From assembly GCF_005405905.1 (NCBI RefSeq), contig NZ_BJHU01000040.1, positions 182,989-246,988 of the forward strand: 64,000 nucleotides of DNA. The letters are read 5' to 3'. The translations under genes and the position numbers were made by a program. The stretch comes from Acidovorax sp. NB1. GTDB taxonomy: Bacteria > Pseudomonadota > Gammaproteobacteria > Burkholderiales > Burkholderiaceae_C. Shown one piece after another: positions 24,256 through 32,983 of the stretch (positions within the stretch are counted from its first letter, which is position 1; each line of letters begins with the position of its first letter). A model generated the notes under the pieces. That model was not told the origin of the DNA. It did not search any database and saw nothing but the letters and a program-made list of their open reading frames with translations.

Positions 24256-24615
24256 ATGAAGGCGCTGCAAGGGCTGGCCTTTCTTCTGCTCATGCAGTCA
24301 GGGGGCGAGGCACTGTCTCACTTTTTAAAGCTCCCGGTGCCTGGGCCGGTCGTCGGCATGGTGCTGCTCTTGCTTGCGCTGCGCTGGCAGCCGGTGCAGG
24401 ATGCCGTGGCCCCAGCGGCGGGCTTCTTGCTCCAGCACCTGTCGCTGCTGTTTGTGCCGGTGGGCGTGGGGGTGATGACCCACCTGGCGTTGCTGAGCAC
24501 CTATGGCCTGCAGCTGGTGGCGGTGATCGTGCTGTCCACCTGGATTGGCATGGCGGTGACGGCGCAGGTGTTGCGTCTTCTGCAACCCAAGGAGAACCAT
24601 GGCGAACTTCGTTGA
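24256..24615 (+). CDS. lrgA: CidA/LrgA family holin-like membrane protein
   Basis: A 119-residue protein with four membrane segments and the family motif LPVPGPVVGMVLLL near residue 30. CidA/LrgA proteins were described as holin-like modulators of murein hydrolase activity; LrgAB has also been tied to pyruvate and, in plants, glycolate transport. The start ATG 24256 is 5 bp after the glcD stop. The gene overlaps lrgB by 17 bp, so the two are translationally linked. Confidence 0.9.
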   Translation: MKALQGLAFLLLMQSGGEALSHFLKLPVPGPVVGMVLLLLALRWQPVQDAVAPAAGFLLQHLSLLFVPVGVGVMTHLALLSTYGLQLVAVIVLSTWIGMAVTAQVLRLLQPKENHGELR

Positions 24616-25324
24616 GCTGTGGGTGTACCTGGCCTCGGCCCCGCTGTTCGGGCTGACGGCCACACTGGCGGTGTATGTGCTGGCACAGGCACTGTCGGTG
24701 CGCTCCGGCCACGCCCCCTGGGCCAATCCGGTGATGGTGTCGGTGGCCATTCTGGCCAGTGTGATGCTGGCCACGGGCACGGCCTACCCCACGTACTTTG
24801 CAGGCGCGCAGTTCATCCACTTCTTGCTCGGTCCTGCGGTGGTGGCGCTGGGTTGGCCCCTGTGGCAGCGCCGTGCGGCCCTGCGCTCGCGGTGGGGCCG
24901 GCTGGTGCTGGCCTCGCTGGCGGGTGGCAGCGCGGCGGCTGCCAGCGCCGTCGGCCTGGGCTGCGCACTGGGCCTGCCCGGTGATGTCCTGATGTCGCTG
25001 GCCCCCAAATCCGTCACCGCCCCGGTCGCGATGGGCATTGCCGCGCAGATTGGCGGCGTGCCCGCCCTGGCCGCCGTGTTCGCGGCACTGACGGGCATGG
25101 TGGGAGCGCTGTCTGCACGCTGGTTGTTTGGGTTGATGCGCCTGCCCACCGACGCACAAGGCATGGCGCTGCGAGGCTTTGCGCTGGGCACGGCGTCGCA
25201 CGGCATTGGGGCGGCACATGCGCTGCAGGTGCATGCAGAGGCCGGGGCGTATGCAGGGCTGGCGCTGGGGCTGCAGGTGGTGTTGGCCGCGGTGCTGATG
25301 CCGCTCGTGTTCCGGTTGTTGTAA
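24599..25324 (+). CDS. lrgB: LrgB family membrane protein
   Basis: Partner of LrgA, 241 residues with about six to seven membrane segments and the LrgB motifs LLGPAVVALGWPLWQ and LAPKSVTAPVAMGIA, then TASHGIGAAHAL near the end. The start ATG 24599 lies inside lrgA. Because the plant homologue PLGG1 (an LrgA-LrgB fusion) exports glycolate/glycerate, an lrgAB pair directly after a glycolate-oxidase-like gene suggests transport of the same substrate; this is inference. Confidence 0.92.
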   Translation: MANFVELWVYLASAPLFGLTATLAVYVLAQALSVRSGHAPWANPVMVSVAILASVMLATGTAYPTYFAGAQFIHFLLGPAVVALGWPLWQRRAALRSRWGRLVLASLAGGSAAAASAVGLGCALGLPGDVLMSLAPKSVTAPVAMGIAAQIGGVPALAAVFAALTGMVGALSARWLFGLMRLPTDAQGMALRGFALGTASHGIGAAHALQVHAEAGAYAGLALGLQVVLAAVLMPLVFRLL

Positions 25325-25379
25325 GGGGTGTGGCGGGGGCATCGCCTCCCGTCCCGCGCTACGCAGCGTTCAGTGGCCC

Positions 25380-26675
25380 TCACCCGCCCCACAAAGCCCG
25401 CCCCATGGCTCCCACGTGCGACACGCCGAACAGCAGCAGCCCGATGAGCCCGCCCACCACGGTGCCATTGATGCGGATGTACTGCAGGTCCTTGCCGATG
25501 TTCAGCTCAATCAGCTGCGTCATCTCCTCGGCATCCCACCGCCGCACCGTATCCTCAATGTGCTGCGCAATAAACGCCGATACATCCGGCGCCAGCCCCT
25601 CCACCCACCGCTCCAGCCGGTCATTGAATGACTGCCTGAGCGCCGCATCCCCCGCCAGCGACTCGCCCAACCACAACCCCAGCTTGCCCACCTGCCGCGC
25701 GAGCACCGAGTCGGCGTCGGCCAAATCGCGCTGCAACGCACCACGCAGATCCAGCCACAAGGTCTGCACATAGCCGCCCACGGTGGCATTGGTCTGCAGC
25801 CAGGTGCGGATCTCCTCGCCCTTGCGCGCCCATTCCGGGTCGCTGCGCAGGCGCTCGATAAAGCGCTGCACAGCAGCATCGAACTGGGCGCGCAAGGCGT
25901 GCTGCGGGTTGGCGGCCACATCGGCCATCAGGCTCTCCAGCGCGCGGGCCAGCAGGGCCGAGCCCTTGTCACCCAGCCAGTCGCTGGGCAGCAACTTCTC
26001 GGTGCGCGGGTGGTCCTTCTTGAGCCAGGCCACGATGGACTGCGCGACCCAGGTGCGGGTCTGCTCGTTCTGCAACAGCTCGATGAGCTTGGACAGCACG
26101 TCATCCAGCAACGCCTGGTGGCGGCCGTTGTGCGTGAGGGTGTCGAGCACCGCCGCCAGCGCACGCGACATGTCCACCTGCCCAATCAGAGCACGCGCAG
26201 CCTTCTGGATGAAACGCTCCACCTGCGCGTCCTGCACCGTGTCCAGCGCGGCCGATGCCAGGCGCGTGGCCTGGTGGCCGAGCAGCGCGGCGTTGCCGGG
26301 TGAAGTGAGCCACTGCGCCAGCCGCTCGGCCGGGTCGTGCCGGCGGATCAGCGACACCAGCGAGGGCACATCCAGGAACTTGTCGCGCACAAAGGTGGCC
26401 AGGTTGCGGCCGATGCGCGCCTGGTTGCGCGCGATGACCGCCGTGTGCGGAATGGGCAGGCCCAGCGGGCGGCGGAACAGCGCCACCACCGTAAACCAAT
26501 CAGCCAGCGCGCCCACCATGGCGGCCTCGGCCATGGCTTTCACGCTGTTGAGCCACAGGCCGCGCTCGACCACGCTGGTGGCAATGAACACGGCCGTCAC
26601 CAGCAACAACAACCCCAGCGCCTGCCGCTTGGCGCGCCGCAGGGCGAGGGTCGCACTATCTGCTTCGGCGTTCAT
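25380..26675 (-). CDS. DUF445 family membrane protein
   Basis: A 431-residue protein of the DUF445 (YjiN-like) family. It has an N-terminal membrane segment (about 17-37), then the conserved block VKAMAEAAMVGALADWF and LPIPHTAVIARNQARIG, a long helical middle, and a C-terminal membrane segment (IRINGTVVGGLIGLLLFG). The biochemical function is unknown. It converges with lrgB (55 bp gap) and follows the aminotransferase gene by 33 bp on the same strand, so it may be in that transcript. Confidence 0.88.
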   Translation of the reverse strand: MNAEADSATLALRRAKRQALGLLLLVTAVFIATSVVERGLWLNSVKAMAEAAMVGALADWFTVVALFRRPLGLPIPHTAVIARNQARIGRNLATFVRDKFLDVPSLVSLIRRHDPAERLAQWLTSPGNAALLGHQATRLASAALDTVQDAQVERFIQKAARALIGQVDMSRALAAVLDTLTHNGRHQALLDDVLSKLIELLQNEQTRTWVAQSIVAWLKKDHPRTEKLLPSDWLGDKGSALLARALESLMADVAANPQHALRAQFDAAVQRFIERLRSDPEWARKGEEIRTWLQTNATVGGYVQTLWLDLRGALQRDLADADSVLARQVGKLGLWLGESLAGDAALRQSFNDRLERWVEGLAPDVSAFIAQHIEDTVRRWDAEEMTQLIELNIGKDLQYIRINGTVVGGLIGLLLFGVSHVGAMGRALWGG

Positions 26676-26708
26676 CCGGGTTGGCCCGCCGACTGCGACG
26701 GGAACCCG

Positions 26709-27848
26709 TCAGGCAGCCGCCGCAATCTGGTCCAGCGCCTTCGACAGATGGCCTACCGTGCGGTCCACGTTGTGCCACTTCTCCAGGCCAAACAGGCCGA
26801 TGCGGAAGGTCTTGAAGTCCGGGCCTTCGTCGCATTGCAGCGGCACGCCCGCAGCGGTCTGCAGGCCCACTTCGAGGAACTTCTTGCCATTCTGGATGCC
26901 CGGGTCGGTGGTGTAGCTCACCACCACGCCTGGCGCCCTCCAGCCCTCGGCCGCCACGCTGGGGAAGCCGCGCGATTCGAGCAGCGCACGCACCTTGGCG
27001 CCCAGTTCGATCTGCTCCTCGCGCACCTTGGCAAAGCCATATTCGCGCGTCTCTGCCATCACCTCGGACAGGCGCACCAGTGCGTCGGTGGGCATGGTGG
27101 TGTGGTACGCGTGCTGGCCCTTTTCGTAACCCTCGGCAATCTGCATCCACTTTTTGAGGTCGCACGAGAAGCTGCTGCTCGTGGTGCCCTCGATGGCCTG
27201 GCGTGCACGTTCGCTGAGCATCACCATGGCGCAGCAGGGCGATCCGCTCCAGCCCTTTTGCGGTGCGCTGATGAGCACGTCCACGCCGGTGGCCTGCATG
27301 TCTACCCACATCGCACCCGAGGCAATGCAGTCGAGCACGAACAGCGCACCCACCTCATGGGCAGCAGCCGTCAGCGTGCGGATGTAGTCGTCCGAAAGGA
27401 TGATGCCGCTGGCAGTCTCCACATGGGGGGCGAATACCACCTTGGGTTTCTCGGCGCGGATGGTGGCCGCGACTTCTTCAGCAGGGCACGGTGCCCAAGG
27501 CGCCTGCGGGCCATCACCCTGGCGACGCGCCTTGCACACCACAGCACCACCGCCCAGGCCGGTGTCGGCATCGAAGATCTGGCTCCAACGGTAGCTGAAC
27601 CAGCCGTTGCGCACGATGAGCACCTTCTGCTTGTTGGCAAACTGGCGCGCCACGGCCTCCATGCCGAAGGTACCGCTGCCGGGCACCAGCACGGCAGTAT
27701 GGGCGTGGTAGACCTCTTTCAGCGTCACCAGGATGCCCTGCATCACCCCAGTGAAGCGCTTGGACATGTGGTTGAGGGCGCGATCGGTGTAGACCACCGA
27801 AAATTCGAGCAGGCCATCAGGGTCGATATCGGGCAAAAGGCCGGGCAT
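26709..27848 (-). CDS. Class V aminotransferase, alanine-glyoxylate aminotransferase-like
   Basis: A 379-residue PLP enzyme of fold type I. The PLP lysine is Lys198 in ISAPQKGWSG and the aspartate that binds the pyridine nitrogen is Asp173 in FVLDCIAS. It resembles alanine/serine-glyoxylate aminotransferases; the donor is not determinable here. I choose ATG 27848, preceded by GGAGAG; a TTG two codons earlier gives MPMPG. It lies 39 bp downstream of the biotin carboxylase gene on the same strand. Confidence 0.88.
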   Translation of the reverse strand: MPGLLPDIDPDGLLEFSVVYTDRALNHMSKRFTGVMQGILVTLKEVYHAHTAVLVPGSGTFGMEAVARQFANKQKVLIVRNGWFSYRWSQIFDADTGLGGGAVVCKARRQGDGPQAPWAPCPAEEVAATIRAEKPKVVFAPHVETASGIILSDDYIRTLTAAAHEVGALFVLDCIASGAMWVDMQATGVDVLISAPQKGWSGSPCCAMVMLSERARQAIEGTTSSSFSCDLKKWMQIAEGYEKGQHAYHTTMPTDALVRLSEVMAETREYGFAKVREEQIELGAKVRALLESRGFPSVAAEGWRAPGVVVSYTTDPGIQNGKKFLEVGLQTAAGVPLQCDEGPDFKTFRIGLFGLEKWHNVDRTVGHLSKALDQIAAAA

Positions 27849-27887
27849 GGGCAATCTCTCCGTTGAACAAATCAGCGGGCCAGCTTA

Positions 27888-30800
27888 TCACCACGTATCG
27901 ACGAACCGGTGCCCAAGCGGCGCCACCTGGGCCGATGCCAGCCCCCGCGCCAGCCAGGCGCGCGTGTCGGCCGGGTCAATCACCGCATCGATCTCCAGCG
28001 TGGCCCCCATGTGCATGGCCTCCCCGTTGGCGTACGATTTGGCGAGCAGCTTGGCAAACAGCGCATCGCGCTCCGCGCCTTCTGGCAGCGCCTCGAGCTC
28101 CTTGCGAAAGCCCAGGCGCACGGCACCTTCGAGCCCCATGGCGCCGAACTCGCCCGTGGGCCACGCCACGGTGAACACGGGCGCATGGAAGCCCCCAGCC
28201 GTCATGCCCATGGCGCCCAGGCCGTAGCCCTTGCGCAGCACCACGCTGAAGGTGGGCACGCGCAGGCTGGCGGCGGTGACGAACAGGCGGCTCACGTGGC
28301 GCACCTGGGCTGTGGCCTCCACCTCGGGGCCGACCATGAAGCCGGGGGTGTCCACCAGGCTCACGATGGGCAGGCCGTGCGCGTTGCACAGCTGCATGAA
28401 GCGCGCCCCCTTGTCGGCCGCATCGGCGTCGATGGCACCGCCCAGGTGTTGCGGGTTGTTGGCCAGCAGGCCCACGGGGCGGCCCTCGATGCGCGCCAGT
28501 GCGGTATGGATGCCCGCACCAAAGCCGGTGCGCAGCAGCAGCAAGCTGCCCTCGTCCACCAAGCCGGCCATCGCCGTCCGGGTGTCGTACACGCGCAGCC
28601 GGTTCTCGGGGACCACGGCGCGCAGTAGGCGCTGGTCGGGCGCGGACCACTGCGATGTGCGGCCCTGGAAGAACGACAGGTAGTGGCGCGCGGCCTGCAC
28701 CGCCCCGGCCTCGTCATCGACCAGCACGTCGATCACGCCGTTGGCATGCTGCACGCGGCTCGGGCCGATCTGTTCGGGCTTGAACACGCCCAGGCCACCG
28801 CCTTCGATCATGGCCGGGCCGCCCATGCCGATGTTGCTGGCGCGTGTGGCAATGATCACGTCGCTGCAGCCCAGCAGGGCGGCGTTGCCCGCAAAGCAGC
28901 GTCCCGCAGCGATGCCGATCACCGGCACCTGGCCTGACAGCGCGGCGTAGCTGGCGAAGGTGTGCACGTGCAGGCCGGCCACGATGGGCATGTCGGTGTC
29001 GCCCGGCCGGCCCCCCCCACCTTCCGCAAACAGCACCACGGGTAGCTTCTGTGCCAGGGCGATGCCGAGCATGCGGTCGGTCTTGGCGTGGTTGCGGGCG
29101 CCCTGCGTGCCTGCGAGCACGGTGGCGTCGTAGGACATGACCACGGCGCGGGATTTCTCGTCGCCAAACAGTGCACCGTTGATGCCGCCAATGCCTGTGA
29201 CCATGCCGTCGGCGGGCGTGTTGGCAATCAGGTCCTCCTTGCTGCGGCGGCGCGCCTGCGCGGCGATGGCCAGGGCGCCGTATTCGATGAAGCTGCCGTC
29301 GTCGCACAGGTCGGCAATGTTCTCGCGCGCGGTGCGGCCGCCTTGCGCGTGGCGCTTGGCGATGGCCTCGGGCCGCGCGGCATCGAGCGTGAAGGCGTGG
29401 CGGTCGATCACGCGCTGCAGGTCGGGGCGGATGTGGTCGGGGTCATGCGCAACGCTGCCCTGCACCTCCACATCCGCAGCATCTTCGATCGCCTCCAGCA
29501 CCAGCAGCGGCTGGCCCTGCGCAAGGTAGCCGCCCGCCACCGCCAGCAGTGCACCCACGCGGCCCGCGTGCGGGGCCAGCAGCACATGTTCCATCTTCAT
29601 GGCTTCGAGCACGGCAAGCTCGGCGCCCGCAGCCACCACCTCGCCCTCGGCCACGCTGAGCTGCACCAGGCGCGCGGGCATGGGGGCCAGCACGGCGCCT
29701 GGGGGTGGTGGGGCTGCAGATTTCAAGGATTTTTGGCCTTCTCCGCTCTCTGTATATGCCTCAATAGCTATATTTTTAATAGCATTCAGCAATTGAGGCA
29801 GCACCGACTCCAGCCAGCGTGTGTGCACCTGCTGGTTTTCCATCTCGGGCCGCGCGGCCAGCGCCTGCAGCAGTGCGAGGTTGGTGGCCACACCGTCAAT
29901 GCGGCACTCGGCCAGTGCGCGCTGCGAGCGGCGTAGTGCGTCGGCAAAACGCGGGCTGCGCGTGTGCACGATGAGCTTGGCCAGCAGCGTGTCGTAGTGC
30001 GGCGAGGGCGCGGCACCTGCCACGCCGTGTGTGTCCACACGCACGCCCGGGCCTGTGGGCAGGTCGAAGCGGCTGAGCGTGCCGCTGCCGGGGGTGGCGT
30101 TGCCCAGCGCATCGAGCGTTTCAGCATTGATGCGCCACTGCACGGCATAGCCCAACACAGCGGGCGGCGCGGCGGGGTCGAGGCCGATGTCCTGCAGCCT
30201 GCGGCCCGCCGCCAGCGCGATCTGCGCCTGCACCAGGTCCACGCCAGTGACTTCTTCGGTGATGGTGTGCTCGACCTGCAAGCGCGGGTTGCATTCGATG
30301 AACACAAAAGGCAGGTCGGCGCTGGCCAGGTCCACCAAAAACTCGAAGGTGCCCAGGCCCTGGTAGTCCACGGCACGCGCCATGGACAGCGCGGCAGTGG
30401 TGATGCGCTCGCGCAATGCGCCCGGCAGCGAGGGGCTGGGCGCGATCTCCACCACTTTCTGAAAGCGCCGCTGCAGCGTGCATTCGCGCTCGCCCAGAGC
30501 AATCACCTCGCGCCCGTCGCCCAGCACCTGCACTTCGATGTGGCGTGCATTGCCCATCAGGCGCTCCACGTACACGCCGTCCACCCCAAACGCGGCCTGC
30601 GCCTCGCTGCGGCAGCGGGCGTAGGCAGCAGGCAGTTCATCGGCCGACAACACGGCACGCATGCCACGCCCGCCGCCACCACCAATGGCCTTGATCACGA
30701 TGCCTGCGCTGCCTTGCTGCGCAAAGAAGGCCTGCGCTTCTTCCAGCGACACGGCCGCCTGGGTGCCGGGCATGAGGGGCACACCCTGCTGCAGCGCCAG

Positions 30801-31175
30801 CGCGCGGGCGCGGGCCTTGTCGCCAAACAGCGCCAGCTGGTCCGGCGTGGGGCCGATGAAGCACAGGCTGGCTTGTGCGCAGGCCTCGGCAAAGTCGGCC
30901 CGCTCGCTCAGGAAGCCGTAGCCGGGGTGCACGGCGTCGCACCCCTCGGCCTGCGCGATGGCGATGATGCGCGCACCATCCAGGTAGGCGGCCGGGCCGG
31001 TGGCGCCCAGCGCCACGGCACTGTCAGCAGCGCGCACATGGGGGCTGGTGGCGTCGTCGCCGGCATACACGGCCACGCTGGCAATGCCCAGGTCGTGCAG
31101 GGCGCGCACGGTGCGCAAGGCGATTTCGCCCCGATTGGCAACCAGTACTTTGGTGAACAGAACAGAAGATGGCAT
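27888..31175 (-). CDS. Single-chain biotin-dependent acyl-CoA carboxylase (BC-BCCP-CT fusion)
   Basis: A 1095-residue protein joining all three parts of an acyl-CoA carboxylase. Biotin carboxylase (about 5-460) starts KVLVANRGEIALRTVRAL, with the ATP-grasp loop GGGGGRGM and ECNPRLQVEHTITEE. A linker then precedes the biotinyl domain, with the modified Lys527 in LEAMKMEHVL. The carboxyltransferase (about 600-1095) has LAGTQGARNHAKTDRM, the EGGGGRPGDTD segment and the second half with DTPGFMVGPEVE. Acetyl-, propionyl- and longer-chain CoA are possible substrates; single-chain long-chain acyl-CoA carboxylases have this order. The linker at 464-485 is encoded by a dispersed repeat. The next gene upstream on the strand is an acyl-CoA ligase. 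Confidence 0.92.
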   Translation of the reverse strand: MPSSVLFTKVLVANRGEIALRTVRALHDLGIASVAVYAGDDATSPHVRAADSAVALGATGPAAYLDGARIIAIAQAEGCDAVHPGYGFLSERADFAEACAQASLCFIGPTPDQLALFGDKARARALALQQGVPLMPGTQAAVSLEEAQAFFAQQGSAGIVIKAIGGGGGRGMRAVLSADELPAAYARCRSEAQAAFGVDGVYVERLMGNARHIEVQVLGDGREVIALGERECTLQRRFQKVVEIAPSPSLPGALRERITTAALSMARAVDYQGLGTFEFLVDLASADLPFVFIECNPRLQVEHTITEEVTGVDLVQAQIALAAGRRLQDIGLDPAAPPAVLGYAVQWRINAETLDALGNATPGSGTLSRFDLPTGPGVRVDTHGVAGAAPSPHYDTLLAKLIVHTRSPRFADALRRSQRALAECRIDGVATNLALLQALAARPEMENQQVHTRWLESVLPQLLNAIKNIAIEAYTESGEGQKSLKSAAPPPPGAVLAPMPARLVQLSVAEGEVVAAGAELAVLEAMKMEHVLLAPHAGRVGALLAVAGGYLAQGQPLLVLEAIEDAADVEVQGSVAHDPDHIRPDLQRVIDRHAFTLDAARPEAIAKRHAQGGRTARENIADLCDDGSFIEYGALAIAAQARRRSKEDLIANTPADGMVTGIGGINGALFGDEKSRAVVMSYDATVLAGTQGARNHAKTDRMLGIALAQKLPVVLFAEGGGGRPGDTDMPIVAGLHVHTFASYAALSGQVPVIGIAAGRCFAGNAALLGCSDVIIATRASNIGMGGPAMIEGGGLGVFKPEQIGPSRVQHANGVIDVLVDDEAGAVQAARHYLSFFQGRTSQWSAPDQRLLRAVVPENRLRVYDTRTAMAGLVDEGSLLLLRTGFGAGIHTALARIEGRPVGLLANNPQHLGGAIDADAADKGARFMQLCNAHGLPIVSLVDTPGFMVGPEVEATAQVRHVSRLFVTAASLRVPTFSVVLRKGYGLGAMGMTAGGFHAPVFTVAWPTGEFGAMGLEGAVRLGFRKELEALPEGAERDALFAKLLAKSYANGEAMHMGATLEIDAVIDPADTRAWLARGLASAQVAPLGHRFVDTW
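29721..29786. repeat. Dispersed repeat, member 4 (inside the carboxylase linker)
   Basis: On the minus strand it begins TGCTATTAAAAATATAGCTA, runs through TTGAGGCAT and a GCGGA centre to GGCCAAAAATCC. It matches member 7 block by block. It is read in frame as LNAIKNIAIEAYTE and following residues between the biotin carboxylase and biotinyl domains. Confidence 0.8.
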
Positions 31176-31187
31176 GGGGCAGTCGCT

Positions 31188-31240
31188 CTATTTTTTATAG
31201 CCGCCAGCGCATATTCATCCAGCGCCAACAGCCAATTTCT
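31188..31240. repeat. Dispersed repeat, member 5 (intergenic)
   Basis: CTATTTTTTATAGCCGCCAG, then two AGCGC blocks and GCCAATTT. It fills most of the 72-bp gap between the acyl-CoA ligase and the carboxylase. Confidence 0.55.
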
Positions 31241-31247
31241 CATCCAA

Positions 31248-32858
31248 TCAGGCAATATCCCGAAGCAGGCGGCGCAGCACCTTGCCTGCGCCCGTGGCGG
31301 GCAGCGCGTCGATAAAGCGCACCTCGCGCGGGGCCTTGTAGGGCGCCATGTTGTCGCGGCACCAGGCCACGAGCGCAGCGGTGTCCACTTCCTGGCCCGG
31401 CTTCTTGACGATGAAGGCGCGCACCACCTCGCCCTTTTCCGCATCGGGCACGCCGATCACGGCGGCCTGGGCCACGGCGGGGTGTTTGATGAGCAGGGTC
31501 TCGACCTCTTCGGGGAACACGCTGTAGCCCGAGACCTTGATCATTTCCTTGAAGCGGCCGATGAAGGTGAGGTAGCCGTCCGCATCGATCTTGCCCATGT
31601 CGCCGGTGTAGACCCAGCCGTCACGCAGCGTCTTGGCCGTGGCCTCGGGCTTGTTCCAGTAGCCCTTGAAGTTGCCGGGGCCGTGGATGGTGATCTCGCC
31701 CACCTCGCCAGCGGCCAGAGGCGCGCCGGTGTCGGGATCCACGATGCGGATCTGGTTGCCCGGCACGGGCTTGCCCTGCGTGCCCCAGCGGATCGCGTCC
31801 ACGGGCATGGCGGTGTCCACGGTGTGGGTTTCGGACAGGCCATAGGCCGCCTCGTGCGCAATGCAGTTCGGCGCGAACTGCTGCCACTGCTGCGCCAGCG
31901 CCTCAGTGAAGGTGATGCCAAAGCTGGTGACCGGGTTGCGGCGCAGCGCGCTCCAGTCCATGTCGCGTGCGCCGGGCACTTGCATCAGGGCGCCGTTCAT
32001 GGGCGCGATGCTGTACCACCAGGTCACGCGGTGGCGCTCCAGCGCCTGGGCCACGCCCAGCGGGTCAAAGCGGTACAGCAGCACAGCCGTGGCGCCGGTG
32101 TACACGGGCAGGTTCACGCCCATCACCATACCGGCGATGTGGTACAGCGGCGCCACCGCCAGCAGGGTTTCGTGTGGCGTCATGCCATTGCAGTCGGCCG
32201 ACGCTGCGGTCTTGAAGGTGGCGTTGCCGTAGCTCAGCATCGCGCCCTTCGGTAATCCAGTGGTGCCCGAGGTGTAGGTCATGAGCGAGACGTCGTCCAT
32301 CGCCAGTGCCACGGGCGCAGGCCGCGCGCCGGTGCGCGTAGCGGCCAGGAAGTCTTCGCAGCCCGCATGCACCGGGCCCATGGCGGTGCGCATGGTCAGC
32401 AGTTCTGCGGGCACGTCGATGCTGGGCGCCCCCTCGGGCAGCAGCTCCGCATAGCGCACCACAAACACATGCTGCAGCGCTGTCTTGGCGCGCACCTTGT
32501 CCACCACGGGCAGCAGCACGTCGGCCGCGACGATCACGCGCGCCTGCAGGTCGGTGAGCTGGTATTCCAGCTCGTGCTCCTTGTTCAGCGGACCGCAGGG
32601 GCAGACGATGGCGCCGATCTTCTGGATGCCGTAGTGCGCCATCACGTACTGCGGGCAGTTGTTCATGAACAGCGCGACGGGCTCGCCCTTTTGCACCCCC
32701 AGCGCCTGCAGGCGCGCGGCGAATGCGTCGCTGGCTGCGTCGAGCTGCGCCCAGGTGAGGGGCTGGCCGTACCAGAGGTAGGCGACGCGGTCGGGCGTTT
32801 CGCGCGCGTGGCGGCGCAGGTGTTCGTGCAGCGGCAGGGGCGTTGCGGTGGCAGGCAT
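31248..32858 (-). CDS. AMP-forming acyl-CoA ligase
   Basis: Activates a carboxylic acid to its CoA thioester through an acyl-AMP. The 536-residue protein has the P-loop motif LMTYTSGTTGLPKGAM, the A5-like YGLSETHTVDTAMP, the hinge region GDMGKIDADGYLTFIGR and the C-terminal catalytic lysine in TGAGKVLRR. The ATG at 32858 follows GGAGA; sequence upstream is unlike the family. Substrate is unknown: medium/long-chain fatty or aromatic acids are possible. It is divergent from the TetR gene (125 bp gap) and lies upstream of the carboxylase on the same strand. Confidence 0.92.
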   Translation of the reverse strand: MPATATPLPLHEHLRRHARETPDRVAYLWYGQPLTWAQLDAASDAFAARLQALGVQKGEPVALFMNNCPQYVMAHYGIQKIGAIVCPCGPLNKEHELEYQLTDLQARVIVAADVLLPVVDKVRAKTALQHVFVVRYAELLPEGAPSIDVPAELLTMRTAMGPVHAGCEDFLAATRTGARPAPVALAMDDVSLMTYTSGTTGLPKGAMLSYGNATFKTAASADCNGMTPHETLLAVAPLYHIAGMVMGVNLPVYTGATAVLLYRFDPLGVAQALERHRVTWWYSIAPMNGALMQVPGARDMDWSALRRNPVTSFGITFTEALAQQWQQFAPNCIAHEAAYGLSETHTVDTAMPVDAIRWGTQGKPVPGNQIRIVDPDTGAPLAAGEVGEITIHGPGNFKGYWNKPEATAKTLRDGWVYTGDMGKIDADGYLTFIGRFKEMIKVSGYSVFPEEVETLLIKHPAVAQAAVIGVPDAEKGEVVRAFIVKKPGQEVDTAALVAWCRDNMAPYKAPREVRFIDALPATGAGKVLRRLLRDIA

Positions 32859-32983
32859 GGTGTTGTTGTCTCCAAGGTGTCTGGAATTGCTGGTTCCCGG
32901 GGGCGTCAGAACCTGTTCTAAGGGTTTGCGATAGGCGCCCTCACCTGCCAGCGTCTTGCCAATATATACCGACCAGTAGAACA

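Noticed and set aside
25325..25379. GC-rich gap between lrgB and the DUF445 gene
   Set aside because: Some likeness to the type 2 element, but too short and weak to call.
29964..32255. Open frame of 763 codons opposite the carboxylase and ligase
   Set aside because: It spans two real genes and the gap between them; composition is typical of an antisense shadow.
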